From the NCBI RefSeq assembly GCF_009856825.1, contig NZ_WVTD01000015.1, forward strand, positions 32,554 through 96,553: DNA of 64,000 bases, written 5' to 3'. The DNA is from Novosphingobium silvae (GTDB lineage Bacteria > Pseudomonadota > Alphaproteobacteria > Sphingomonadales > Sphingomonadaceae). Below are positions 40,304 to 48,536 of this stretch, in pieces (within the stretch, counting starts at the first letter, position 1; each line of letters starts with the position of its first letter). The notes below the pieces were generated by a model. The model made no database searches. It saw only the letters and a list, made by a program, of their open reading frames with translations, and was not told the DNA's origin. Made by a program: the position numbers and the translations under genes.

Positions 40304-42196
40304 ATGAGCGCCAACGTGACCGATGCCCTCGCCGCCGGAGCTGCAACGGTCAGGCACATGCTGGGACGCGGCGACGAGGACGGTTCCGCCTCTGCCAGGG
40401 AACGAAGGGGCAAGCGCCAGGACGGATATCTTGCGCTGGAGGATTACGGGGCACTGGGCGACGGCCGTTCCGTCGCTCTGTCGGGCGCGGATGGTTCCAT
40501 CGACTGGTGGTGCGTGCCCAACATGGATTCCCAGCCCCTGTTCGACCGTCTGCTCGATCCGGAGGAAGGCGGCCGCTTCATCATCCAGCCCGAAGATCCA
40601 TTCACCGTCGAGCGCCGGTATCGCCCGGAAAGCAACGTGCTCGAGACGACGTTCACGACAGACGGCGCGCGGGCAGTGCTGGTGGAGTCGATGAACAGCG
40701 GAAGCGCGGGTCGTCTTCCCTGGGCCGAGCTTGCCCGGCGGGTGGACGGACTGGACGGCACTATGCGCTTTTGCGTCGAGATGCGCCCCGGTCGGCGCGC
40801 CAATGCCGCCAGCCCCTACCAGTCGACCATCGGCGGGCACGATGTCTTCCATGTTGACCGCGTGCTCGGCCTTTTCCTGTGCAGCGACGGGGTGGTGTGC
40901 GAACGGACGGACGAGGCAATACTCGCGCGCTTCTCGGTGTCTCCCGGCAGCCGCGAGGTAGTCGCGATCGTGGCCGGGGAAGACGAGCCGCTGGTGGTGC
41001 CACCCCTTGCCGACATCGACGAACGGATCGACCTGTCGGATCAGGAGTGGCGAGACTGGGCGCACCGCATCTTCGATGCGGGGGAATGGCGCGACGATTT
41101 CATCCGCAGCGCGCTGGCGCTGAAGCTGCTGCTGTTTTCGCCTTCGGGCGCGATCGCGGCGGCGGCGACCACTTCGCTGCCCGAGGGGATCGGAGGCAGG
41201 AAGAACTACGACTACCGTTTCGCCTGGGTTCGCGATGCGGGCTACACGATCAAGGCCTTCCTCGCCGCAGGAGCGCAGGCGGAGGCGAAGGCGGCGCTGA
41301 CCTGGTTGCTCAAGCGGATCGCCGAGAAGGATCTGCGCGTCCTCTATACACTTAACGGGGACTGCGCGCCGGACGTGGTCGAGATCGACGTGCCCGGCTG
41401 GCGGCGCACCGGCCCTGTCCGCCGCGGCAATGTCGCCACGGCGCAACATCAGCACGGGATCTATGGCGACATTTTCGAGACCGTCTCCCGCTTCGTCTCC
41501 TGCGGGAACATCCTCGATTCCTCGACCGCACAGTTGCTCGTCCAGCTGGCGGACAGGTGCGCCGATCACTGGAGGCAGAAGGATGCCGGCATCTGGGAAT
41601 TGCCCCAGACCGAACATTACACGTTCTCCAAGATCAGCTGCTGGCAGGCGCTTGCCCGGGCGGTGGAGCTGGTGGACCAGGGCCAGCTCCCTCCCAACTG
41701 CCGCGAACGGTGGGCGCGCGAACGCGACCGCGTAAAGCGCTGGATCAACGACAACTGCTGGTCGGAAAAGCGGCAAGCCTATGTCCTGCACCCCGGTTCC
41801 GAAGGCCTCGACGCCGCGTTCGCGCTCTCGGTTCGCTTCCGCTTCGACGAGCCGGAGCGGATTGCCAGAACCCTTGACGCGATCGAGCGGGAGCTTAGCA
41901 CAGGGCCCTTCCACTTCCGCTACAGCGGCGTGCACGAGGAGGAAGGCTGTTTCATCGCCTGTTCCTTCTGGATGGCAGAGGCGCGTGCCCTGATGGGAGA
42001 GACCGATCGGGCACGGCAGGCGCTGCAGGAGATTACCGTGGGGCTATCGCACGGCGTCGGGATCTTCAGCGAAATGGTCGATCCCAGGACCGGGGCGTTC
42101 CTTGGCAATCTCCCTCAGGGGCTCACTCACCTCGCCCATATCATGGCGATCGAGGCCATCATTTCAGGGCATGGTTCTGCCACCGAGGATTGCTGA
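40304..42196 (+). CDS. GH15-family glucoamylase/trehalase-like protein
   Basis: This 630-residue family 15 glycosidase has an N-terminal beta-domain (YLALEDYGALGDGRSVALSG, DGSIDWWCVPNMDS) and a C-terminal (alpha/alpha)6 barrel with GGRKNYDYRFAWVRDAGYT at about residue 300 and HQHGIYGDIF. This architecture is typical of bacterial glucoamylase-like and trehalase-type GH15 enzymes. No signal peptide is visible, so it is cytoplasmic. ATG 40304 is chosen for its GCAGGAGAAACC ribosome site. In a stress-type neighbourhood, turnover of trehalose or of an alpha-glucan is likely; the choice is inference. Confidence 0.88.
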   Translation: MSANVTDALAAGAATVRHMLGRGDEDGSASARERRGKRQDGYLALEDYGALGDGRSVALSGADGSIDWWCVPNMDSQPLFDRLLDPEEGGRFIIQPEDPFTVERRYRPESNVLETTFTTDGARAVLVESMNSGSAGRLPWAELARRVDGLDGTMRFCVEMRPGRRANAASPYQSTIGGHDVFHVDRVLGLFLCSDGVVCERTDEAILARFSVSPGSREVVAIVAGEDEPLVVPPLADIDERIDLSDQEWRDWAHRIFDAGEWRDDFIRSALALKLLLFSPSGAIAAAATTSLPEGIGGRKNYDYRFAWVRDAGYTIKAFLAAGAQAEAKAALTWLLKRIAEKDLRVLYTLNGDCAPDVVEIDVPGWRRTGPVRRGNVATAQHQHGIYGDIFETVSRFVSCGNILDSSTAQLLVQLADRCADHWRQKDAGIWELPQTEHYTFSKISCWQALARAVELVDQGQLPPNCRERWARERDRVKRWINDNCWSEKRQAYVLHPGSEGLDAAFALSVRFRFDEPERIARTLDAIERELSTGPFHFRYSGVHEEEGCFIACSFWMAEARALMGETDRARQALQEITVGLSHGVGIFSEMVDPRTGAFLGNLPQGLTHLAHIMAIEAIISGHGSATEDC

Positions 42197-42241
42197 GCGC
42201 AGGCGCTGGTCCCGGCTCAGTCCGCGAGACGCAAGAGCCCC

Positions 42242-43090
42242 TCAGCGACTTCCGGCAAAGGCCCAGCGGATCGTGCGCGCCATCATGCGGGTGGTAGTCA
42301 TCGCGGACAGCCCGGACATACGTGCCCGCTCCAGGCCGAGCATGGGTCGCGCGAATGCCGGCAGGAGATCGACGGCCGCCGTCCAGAGCGTGCGCTCGAT
42401 GGCTCCGGTTCGCCGGGTGCTGTCTCCCTTGAGGAGGAACCGCGCCACCTCGCGCGCCGCCGCGCTTCCGACGAGCTCGCCGCGCATCTCACCTATAAGG
42501 GCAAGGGCCTCGGCGCGTGAGCGTGGCACCGGCGCGGCGCCGAGCGCCTCGGCGATCGTTGCTGACTGAGCGAAGTATTCGTCCTGCCGGGACGGTGGAA
42601 ATGCCGGATCGCCATACATCACGTAGGCGTCGAGGAAGCTGGTCGCTTCCGCCACGTGAACCCAGGCCAGCACGCGCGGATCGGTCGCGGAGTAGGCCCG
42701 GCCATCGGGCATAGTTCCGCGCACGCGCGTGTGGATCGCGTTGACGGTTTCGATCGCTCTTTGCGCTTCGTCCCGGTGCGCGTACGTGGTGAGGGCGATG
42801 AAGCGGGCAGTTCGCCGCAGCCTTCCCTGAACATCGCGCCGGAAGTCGGAATGGTCCAGAACGCCCTGCAGGGCGGCCGGGTGCAGCATCTGCAGCAACA
42901 AGGCACGCATGCCGCCGACCATCATCGCAACGACGTCGGCATGGACGAGGCGGATGGCGGTATCTTCCTTGAATAGGGCATCCGGAGAAGGAACAACCGG
43001 CCGGTCGCCCCGCTCGTAGTCGTTGAAGATCGCCCGCACCTGGCGCACCAGCAATGCCCGCGCCGGGCTGGTGACGCCGGCAGTGCTCAC
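42242..43090 (-). CDS. DUF2236/MpaB-type oxygenase-like protein
   Basis: This 282-residue protein belongs to the oxygenase MpaB / DUF2236 family, which is named for the rubber-oxygenase-like, haem-binding MpaB latex relatives. Seen are RLVHADVVAMMVGGMRALLL, QMLHPAALQGVLDHSDF with the conserved histidines, then IHTRVRGTMPDGRAYSATDP and RVLAWVHVAEATSFLDAY. No signal peptide or strong membrane helix is seen. The substrate is unknown. It converges on the GH15 gene (45-bp gap) and is downstream of the DUF4142 gene, separated from it by a hairpin. Confidence 0.85.
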   Translation of the reverse strand: MSTAGVTSPARALLVRQVRAIFNDYERGDRPVVPSPDALFKEDTAIRLVHADVVAMMVGGMRALLLQMLHPAALQGVLDHSDFRRDVQGRLRRTARFIALTTYAHRDEAQRAIETVNAIHTRVRGTMPDGRAYSATDPRVLAWVHVAEATSFLDAYVMYGDPAFPPSRQDEYFAQSATIAEALGAAPVPRSRAEALALIGEMRGELVGSAAAREVARFLLKGDSTRRTGAIERTLWTAAVDLLPAFARPMLGLERARMSGLSAMTTTRMMARTIRWAFAGSR

Positions 43091-43125
43091 AAGGATCGGC
43101 GTCCCGCACCCCGGGGCGGAACGAT

Positions 43126-43150
43126 GCCGCCGCCCGTGAAGGGCGGCGGC
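43126..43150 (-). terminator. Hairpin after the DUF4142 gene
   Basis: GCCGCCGCCC (43126-43135) and GGGCGGCGGC (43141-43150) form a perfect 10-bp stem with a 5-base loop, 16 bases after the DUF4142 stop at 43167. No T-run follows, so termination may be partial. Confidence 0.6.
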
Positions 43151-43166
43151 TGGTGGAAGGCAGCGA

Positions 43167-43730
43167 TCAAAGCGCCTTGGCCATGTTGAGATGCGCGGTG
43201 ACGATGGGGACGAGCTCGGTCGCGAATGCCTTGAGCGAAGGCACGTCGCCGCCCGCCGAATACCCCTTCAGGGCATCCAGCGTCGCCTGATGCGCGGTTA
43301 CCTGCGCGGCGATGTAGGCGCGGTCGAACTCGGCGCCGGACTTGCCGCGAAGTTCGTCGAGCGTCGCCTGCTGCGCCGCGGTCAGGACAGGCATGGGCGT
43401 GATCGCGGGCGTAGCTTCGCTCGCGGCGGCCTTCAGCTTCGCGGTGGAATCGGTATGCGCCTTGATCATCTGCTCCGCGAAAGTCTTCACTTTCGCCGCT
43501 TCCGCCTTGGTTGCGGCGAGCTTGGACGTCTCGATCTCGAAAGTGTCGCTTGCCGCCGCGACATTGGCGAATGCCTGGCCGGGGCTTTCGGCCGGGGTGG
43601 TCGCGGCTTCGGTGACGGGCTCCGAAGCCGCGGCGGTAGTGGCGGTTTCGGTGGCCGGATCGGCTTGCTTGTTGCAGCCGGCGAGGCTGACGGCGGCGAG
43701 AGACGCCGCGAACAGCAGTTGATGCTTCAT
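43167..43730 (-). CDS. DUF4142 lipoprotein
   Basis: This 187-residue protein carries a lipoprotein signal (LAAVSLAGC, Cys19) and a Thr/Ala-rich linker. The helical DUF4142 domain has DTFEIETSKLAATKAEAAKV, FAEQMIKAHTDSTAKL, and DRAYIAAQVTAHQATLDAL. DUF4142 proteins are periplasmic, ferritin-like in helix pattern, and of unknown function; they are often stress-induced. A perfect EcfG-type promoter lies 41 bases upstream of the start. Confidence 0.88.
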   Translation of the reverse strand: MKHQLLFAASLAAVSLAGCNKQADPATETATTAAASEPVTEAATTPAESPGQAFANVAAASDTFEIETSKLAATKAEAAKVKTFAEQMIKAHTDSTAKLKAAASEATPAITPMPVLTAAQQATLDELRGKSGAEFDRAYIAAQVTAHQATLDALKGYSAGGDVPSLKAFATELVPIVTAHLNMAKAL

Positions 43731-43768
43731 GATTTTTGGCTCCGCGTTGAAAAGTTCGGGACGAGGGC

Positions 43769-43794
43769 TGAACGGCCATCAACCCATGAACGTT
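43769..43794 (+). promoter_or_regulatory. EcfG-like promoter facing the DUF3597 gene
   Basis: TGAAC (43769-43773), 17 bases, CGTT (43791-43794): one mismatch in the first -35 base. It overlaps, on the opposite strand, the perfect EcfG promoter of the DUF4142 gene, so both elements share the same DNA. Confidence 0.5.
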
Positions 43795-43796
43795 CC
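43771..43796 (-). promoter_or_regulatory. EcfG-type general stress promoter (perfect match)
   Basis: On the minus strand GGAAC (43796-43792), 17 bases, CGTT (43774-43771) is an exact match to the EcfG consensus, with the -10 ending 40 bases before the DUF4142 start. Confidence 0.7.
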
Positions 43797-43874
43797 GTCA
43801 AACCTTTCGCCGAGCCGCGCGTTTGTCGCAGCAAGCGGGCAATGCGCCCGTCAACACCTGCCCGGGAGTAACAT

Positions 43875-44306
43875 ATGAGCGTTTTCGGAAACATCCTGAC
43901 CAAGATCTTCCATCACGACAAGGCAAAAGCCGCACCCAAGGCGGCCCCTGCCGCTCCGCAACCGACCCCGGCTCCGGCACAAACCCATGCACCGCAGCCC
44001 GCGCCTGCCGCCGCCCCGCAGGCAACCCCCACCCCCGCGCCGCAATCGGTTGACGTGGGCGCCGTACTTGAAGCCATGGCGGGGATGAAGGACGATCACG
44101 GCGGCAACTACAAGACGTCGATCGTCGATCTGCTCAAGCTGCTCGATCTCGATTCCAGCCTCGCCGCCCGAAAGGAGCTCGCCCAGGAGCTGAACGTGCA
44201 TGCAGGCGCGGACGGTTCTGCGGAACAGAACATCGCTCTTCACCGGGCGGTCATGGACAAGCTGGCGCAGAACGGCGGCGTCGTGCCGGACAGCCTGCGC
44301 AGCTGA
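43875..44306 (+). CDS. DUF3597-family protein
   Basis: This 143-residue protein has three parts. A short N-terminus (MSVFGNILTKIFHHDKAKA) leads into an Ala/Pro/Gln-rich linker of about 45 residues. The conserved DUF3597 domain follows (VDVGAVLEAMAGM, YKTSIVDLLKLLDLDSSLAA, RKELAQELNVHAGADGSAEQ, NIALHRAVMDKLA). The fold resembles small helical bundles related to LysM/PRC-linked stress proteins; the function is unknown. The ribosome site is GGGAG. It is divergent from DUF4142, with overlapping EcfG-type promoters between them. Confidence 0.85.
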   Translation: MSVFGNILTKIFHHDKAKAAPKAAPAAPQPTPAPAQTHAPQPAPAAAPQATPTPAPQSVDVGAVLEAMAGMKDDHGGNYKTSIVDLLKLLDLDSSLAARKELAQELNVHAGADGSAEQNIALHRAVMDKLAQNGGVVPDSLRS

Positions 44307-44340
44307 CGCCCGCACGTCGCTCCCAGCACAACGCACAATA

Positions 44341-44366
44341 GGAGCGGCGCTTTCCGGCGCCGCTCC
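44341..44366 (+). terminator. Hairpin after the DUF3597 gene
   Basis: GGAGCGGCGC (44341-44350) pairs perfectly with GCGCCGCTCC (44357-44366) around a 6-base loop, between the DUF3597 gene and the next small gene. There is no T-run. It may be a weak terminator. Confidence 0.55.
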
Positions 44367-44398
44367 ATTGGTATCACATCGACAAGGAGGCTATAGAC

Positions 44399-44668
44399 AT
44401 GGGCAAGCTTTCAGTGGGGCCAGACAGCTCCAGTGCATCGAGCGGCCAGGAAGGCCAGGCGGGCACCGGCAGCGTGGATGCGCAGGGCGCGACCGAAGCC
44501 GACATGGACAGCGGCATCGCAGGTGCCGAGGCAAAGCCCTTCGCCTCGACTCCCGCGAACGAAGGACACGCCACTCCGTCTACCGCGCCCGGCGTGGCCA
44601 AGGCGAAACCGGAAGATGACCTCATCTCGGGCAGACGAAACGCCGGCCGCGACCCCGCAACTTCCTGA
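44399..44668 (+). CDS. Small disordered hypothetical protein
   Basis: This 89-residue protein is made almost only of Gly, Ser, Ala, Glu, Asp, Pro and Lys (SSSASSGQEGQAGTGSVDAQ, KAKPEDDLISGRRNAGRD). It has no hydrophobic core, so it is probably intrinsically disordered. AAGGAGG, 9 bases before the ATG, is an excellent ribosome site and the main reason to accept it. I recognise no family. Hydrophilic, disordered proteins of this kind are common among desiccation and stress genes, which fits the neighbours. Confidence 0.6.
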   Translation: MGKLSVGPDSSSASSGQEGQAGTGSVDAQGATEADMDSGIAGAEAKPFASTPANEGHATPSTAPGVAKAKPEDDLISGRRNAGRDPATS

Positions 44669-45087
44669 CGGCGGGTTGACGGCTACTCGCACAAGCGTGC
44701 GTGTGAGGCTCGTTGATCCCATGTCCCAATCCTGATGCTGCGCCCCAGGCTCGTGGGGGCGCAGCGCTTTGGATCGCGCGACCATAACACTGCGCGCGTT
44801 TGAAATGGTGGCGGGCCCTGGCCCGGCCCGCCTTTGTCTCTCCAACCAGCAACAGCTGAGGCATGGCGCGACTACGGTGCGGAGGGCGGCCCGGCTCACT
44901 CCGACTGTCCCGCCTGAAGCACGATCCGTCTATAGCGATCCCACAGAGTGGAATCTATGTGTAGGTCCGCGCGACCCGCTTGATGCCGCTTCCGGCGTCG
45001 CTTCCATTCCATGGTCGATCATCGACCTCACCGCCATGTGTCAGGCGCGCACCATTGCGCCAGCTTTCGGCGGAACCGGAGAAAAAC
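44669..45087. other. Intergenic region with two hairpins, no gene seen
   Basis: This is a 419-bp gap before the ProP-like gene. Two perfect-stem hairpins lie in it: GCTGCGCCCC / GGGGCGCAGC at 44737-44765 and GGCGGGCC / GGCCCGCC at 44810-44832, the latter followed by TTTGTCT and terminator-like on the plus strand. No tRNA-like cloverleaf and no convincing coding frame is present. Confidence 0.5.
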
Positions 45088-46536
45088 ATGTCCGCGAGCC
45101 AGGCGCTGAGCGCCCGTTTCGGCTGGTTCAAACCAAGCAGCGAATTGACCATCGACGACGTCATCCTTGTCGAGCGATCCACCTTGAACCGCGCCGTCGG
45201 CGCAGCCGCACTCGGCAACGCCATGGAATGGTTCGACTTCGGGGTATACGGCTATCTGGCCATCACCCTTGGCCATGTGTTCTTCCCGACCGGTAACCCG
45301 GCCGCACAGTTGATCGCGACATTCGCGACGTTCACGGCCGCCTTCCTCGTCCGTCCCCTGGGCGGCGTGGTGTTCGGTAGCCTTGGCGATCGCTACGGCC
45401 GACACAAGGTCCTTGCAGCCACGATGATCATGATGGCGGCCGCCACATTCGCCATCGGCCTCATCCCGGCGTACACGCAGATCGGCATCGGCGCACCGTT
45501 GCTGCTGCTGGCCGCGCGGCTGGTGCAGGGCTTCTCGACCGGCGGCGAATACGGAGGCGCCGCCACCTTCATCGCGGAATACTCCACCGACCGCCGACGG
45601 GGCCAGATGGGCAGCTGGCTGGAGTTCGGCACGCTGGGCGGCTACATAGCGGGTGCAGGCACTGTCACTGCCCTGCAGATGAGCCTTACGCCGGCGGACA
45701 TGCTGGCGTGGGGCTGGCGCATTCCGTTCCTGGTCGCGGGGCCGCTCGGGCTGCTCGGCCTGTACATGCGGCTGAAGCTGGAAGAGACCCCGGCCTTTCA
45801 GGCCTACACCCAGGAGGTGGACAGGCGCGAGATCGACCGGCCCAGCCTCAGGAATCTTTTCCAGGTGCACCGTAATCAGCTGCTGAAGTGCATGGGCCTG
45901 GTGCTCGTGTTCAACGTGACGGACTACATGCTCCTCACCTACATGCCAAACTATCTCACCGTGACCATGGGCTATGCCCAGAGCAAGGGCCTGCTGCTCA
46001 TCATCCTGGTGATGGTGGTCATGATGCCGCTCAATGTCGTGGGCGGGTTGTTCAGCGACCGGATCGGCCGGCGTCCCATGATCATCGGCGCCTGCGCCGC
46101 GCTGATCGTGCTGTCCGTCCCGTGCATGATGCTGATCGGGACGGGTAACGACGGACTGATCTTCCTCGGGCTGATGCTGCTTGGCATCGCGCTGGTGTGC
46201 TTCACCAGTTCCATGCCCGCCACGCTGCCCGCGCTGTTCTATACGCCTGTGCGGTACAGTGCGCTTTCGATCGCCTTCAACATTTCGGTGTCGCTGTTCG
46301 GCGGAACCACCCCGCTTGTCACCGCATGGCTGGTCGCCAAGACCGGCGACCCCCTGGTACCGGCCTATTACCTGATGGGGGCGGCCACGATCGGGCTCAT
46401 CACGATGCTGACCGTCAAGGAGACTGCCGGAATGCCACTGCGCGGGTCTCCTCCCGCGGTGGAAACGAACCGCGAGGCGGCAGCGCTGGTGAAAAGCGAC
46501 GACCCGGTCACCGTAGACAGCGCCTTGCCCGCCTAG
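45088..46536 (+). CDS. MFS metabolite:H+ symporter (ProP/MHS family)
   Basis: This 482-residue inner-membrane transporter of the metabolite:H+ symporter branch has 12 helices. Signature stretches are AALGNAMEWFDFGVYGYLAI (helix 1), GGVVFGSLGDRYGRHKVLAA, LVQGFSTGGEYGGAATFIAE (helix 4-5) and GLFSDRIGRRPMIIG. ProP and its relatives carry proline/betaine, citrate, alpha-ketoglutarate or aromatic acids. The start ATG 45088 follows CCGGAG. Standing next to catabolic genes it may import an organic acid for them, but osmoprotectant uptake beside the stress island is equally possible. Confidence 0.87.
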   Translation: MSASQALSARFGWFKPSSELTIDDVILVERSTLNRAVGAAALGNAMEWFDFGVYGYLAITLGHVFFPTGNPAAQLIATFATFTAAFLVRPLGGVVFGSLGDRYGRHKVLAATMIMMAAATFAIGLIPAYTQIGIGAPLLLLAARLVQGFSTGGEYGGAATFIAEYSTDRRRGQMGSWLEFGTLGGYIAGAGTVTALQMSLTPADMLAWGWRIPFLVAGPLGLLGLYMRLKLEETPAFQAYTQEVDRREIDRPSLRNLFQVHRNQLLKCMGLVLVFNVTDYMLLTYMPNYLTVTMGYAQSKGLLLIILVMVVMMPLNVVGGLFSDRIGRRPMIIGACAALIVLSVPCMMLIGTGNDGLIFLGLMLLGIALVCFTSSMPATLPALFYTPVRYSALSIAFNISVSLFGGTTPLVTAWLVAKTGDPLVPAYYLMGAATIGLITMLTVKETAGMPLRGSPPAVETNREAAALVKSDDPVTVDSALPA

Positions 46537-46546
46537 GCATCACCCC

Positions 46547-46587
46547 GGGATAAGGAGCGTGACTTGCAACGCGGCGCTCCTTATTCC
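46547..46587. terminator. Bidirectional terminator
   Basis: GGGATAAGGAGCG (46547-46559) pairs along its full 13 bases (one G-U) with CGCTCCTTATTCC (46575-46587). It lies between the converging ProP-like and SnoaL genes and should terminate both. Confidence 0.75.
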
Positions 46588-46646
46588 GTCCGAGGCCATC
46601 TTCGCTCCGGCCATTTCGGGCAAGCTACCGCAATCTGCCGGCGCGC

Positions 46647-47732
46647 TCAGCCATGCGCCAGCGAGTAGACCGGGTCCGCCTTGCCGCGCTGGCCGTGCAG
46701 GTCCAGAGCCGCATACATGCCGCCCGTCATGTCGCGCGTGCTCGGTTCCGAACGCAGCCAGTCGAGCACGAAGGTCCGCTCGGCGATGCCCCATTTCCCC
46801 TCGCGCCGCTCGAAGCGATCGACATAGCGCCCCCCGGTGAGCGTGTCGGTCTTTTCCTCGCCGCGCGACGTGGAGACGGCGATCACGTAAGTCTCGCCCA
46901 CGGCGCCGTCACCCTCCACCTCGATCCACTGGTTGGCGATCGAGTGGAAGGTCTGCTCGTAACTCGTTTCCACCAAGGCGCAGATTTCACGGGCGAAACC
47001 CTTCCCATCGCCATTGAAGGCGCCGCTGACCACGGCGGCCCCTTCGTGGAACACGCTTGCCAGCAACTCCGCGTCTGCCCGGTCCACGCCGCGGCAGTAA
47101 GCCATAGTCAGGTCCGCGATCTGCTGACGGGAAATCACCGCGTCGATCATCCGGTCGTCATGCGTCATCGTTCGGCTTCCTCTTTTCGCGTTCTTTGCGC
47201 GGGCCTGTGCCAGCAAGGCGATGCCTGCATCGACGGCGCCATGGCTGCCGACGGGCATGTGGAAGTCCAGCGGGCCGAGCGAGGGCAGCGCATCGTGCAC
47301 GCCCGGTCCTGCCGCCCAGTTCACGCTGGTGTCGAGCACATACGTGCGGTGGCTCATGCGCCAGCGGCCGCCGCGACGTTCGTGGCGATCGAGGTAGCGG
47401 CCGCAGATCAGGTGCTGGGTTGACCCGCCCCCTTCCCCGGCCCCGGCGCTGGAGGCATAGGCCATGACATAGCTTTCGGACGCCGCATGGTCGCCGTCCG
47501 TTTCGATCCACATCTGCGCGGTGCGGTGGAGAGTGACCGGCCCCGCCTTCTGCGCGCCCGCGAGGATCGTCGCGAACTCGGGCGCGGGACCGGCGTAGAA
47601 GCGGTAGTCCACGGTGCCGTCCGGGTGGTAGCAGTCCGCCAGCAGTCCCGCATCGGCGCGGTCCACGCCCCGGCTGTGCTGGGCAAGGACATTGGCGATG
47701 GCCTGCCGGTCCGCGACTTGTCCGATGTTCAT
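46647..47732 (-). CDS. Tandem SnoaL-like (NTF2-fold) protein, two fused domains
   Basis: This 361-residue protein contains two homologous NTF2/SnoaL-type domains: RQAIANVLAQHSRGVDRADA in the first and RQQIADLTMAYCRGVDRADA in the second, each ending in a matching GRYLDRHERRGGRW / GRYVDRFERREGKW and YVLD/FVLD. Single-domain relatives are about 150-180 residues, so this is an in-frame duplication or fusion. A second ATG (MTHDDRM) starts the second half but no stop intervenes. SnoaL-like proteins include hydratases, isomerases and small-subunit-like partners of ring oxygenases. It overlaps the SDR stop by four bases, so both act in the same pathway. Confidence 0.82.
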   Translation of the reverse strand: MNIGQVADRQAIANVLAQHSRGVDRADAGLLADCYHPDGTVDYRFYAGPAPEFATILAGAQKAGPVTLHRTAQMWIETDGDHAASESYVMAYASSAGAGEGGGSTQHLICGRYLDRHERRGGRWRMSHRTYVLDTSVNWAAGPGVHDALPSLGPLDFHMPVGSHGAVDAGIALLAQARAKNAKRGSRTMTHDDRMIDAVISRQQIADLTMAYCRGVDRADAELLASVFHEGAAVVSGAFNGDGKGFAREICALVETSYEQTFHSIANQWIEVEGDGAVGETYVIAVSTSRGEEKTDTLTGGRYVDRFERREGKWGIAERTFVLDWLRSEPSTRDMTGGMYAALDLHGQRGKADPVYSLAHG

Positions 47733-48475
47733 GCCGCCGTCTCCCCGTTGTCGATGACGATGTGCGTGCCGGTGATCTGGCGCGATTCCTCGCTGGCGAG
47801 GAACAGCACGAGGTTCGCCACGTCCTGCGGCGTGCCCTGCCCGCGTGCGTTGACCTGATCGAGGCCCGCGTTGTCCGTCGGCAGTTCTGCCAGGGCGGAC
47901 TGCGTCATCGGCGTGTCGTGCGCGCCGGGCGCAATGGCGTTGACGCGGATGCGGTAGTCCTGCTCTAGGCAGTGCACCGCAACGCTGCGGGTCAGCGCGA
48001 TGATGCCTGCCTTGGCGGCGCTGTAGGCGGGGATTGCGCTGATGCCCTTGAGCGCGGCGACCGATGCCACGTTGACGATCGATCCGCCGCCGCCCTTGGT
48101 CATGTGCGGCAAGGCGGTGTGGCAGCCAAGGAAGCAGCCCTCGACCATGACCTGCATCTGCAGGCGGAACGTCGCGAGGTCGCATTCCTCCACGTGGCCG
48201 AAGCGCACGAGGCCGGCGTTGTTCACCAGCACGTCGAGCCTGCCGAAGCGGTCCAGGGTCCGGGCGACCACCCCGCGCCACTGGTCCTCGTCGCGCACGT
48301 CATGCTCGAGGAACAGCGCGCCCGGGATCGAGGCGGCGACTTCGCGGCCCAGTTCCGCCTGCACGTCGGTGATCACCACCTGCGCCCCCTCGTCGGCCAG
48401 CAGCCGCGCATCGGCAGCACCCAGGCCCGACGCGCCGCCGGTTATGAGGGCGACCTTGCCCTTTACGCGGTTCAT
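47729..48475 (-). CDS. SDR-family alcohol dehydrogenase
   Basis: This 248-residue classical SDR has GGASGLG (13-19), NNAG near residue 85, and catalytic Ser138, Tyr151 and Lys155. The sequence VALITGGASGLGAADARLL with IRVNAIAPGAHDTPMTQ fits 3-alpha(or 20-beta)-hydroxysteroid- or cyclohexanol-type dehydrogenases of catabolic clusters. It lies 61 bp after the TonB-dependent receptor and is coupled to the SnoaL-like gene. The substrate is not known; a hydroxylated ring compound made by the neighbouring Rieske oxygenase is an inference. Confidence 0.87.
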   Translation of the reverse strand: MNRVKGKVALITGGASGLGAADARLLADEGAQVVITDVQAELGREVAASIPGALFLEHDVRDEDQWRGVVARTLDRFGRLDVLVNNAGLVRFGHVEECDLATFRLQMQVMVEGCFLGCHTALPHMTKGGGGSIVNVASVAALKGISAIPAYSAAKAGIIALTRSVAVHCLEQDYRIRVNAIAPGAHDTPMTQSALAELPTDNAGLDQVNARGQGTPQDVANLVLFLASEESRQITGTHIVIDNGETAA

Positions 48476-48536
48476 CCGTCTATCCTTCCCAAGTCCTGCG
48501 TGCCTCGAACCATGTCCATCCGTGCATCGCGCGCAC

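Noticed and set aside
40130..41935. A 601-codon minus-strand open frame opposite the GH15 gene
   Set aside because: Composition is that of an antisense frame; the GH15 motifs on the plus strand are unambiguous.
44737..44832. Hairpins before the ProP-like gene considered as a tRNA or small RNA gene
   Set aside because: There is no cloverleaf, T-arm or CCA end. Simple stem-loops near a gene end explain them better as terminators.
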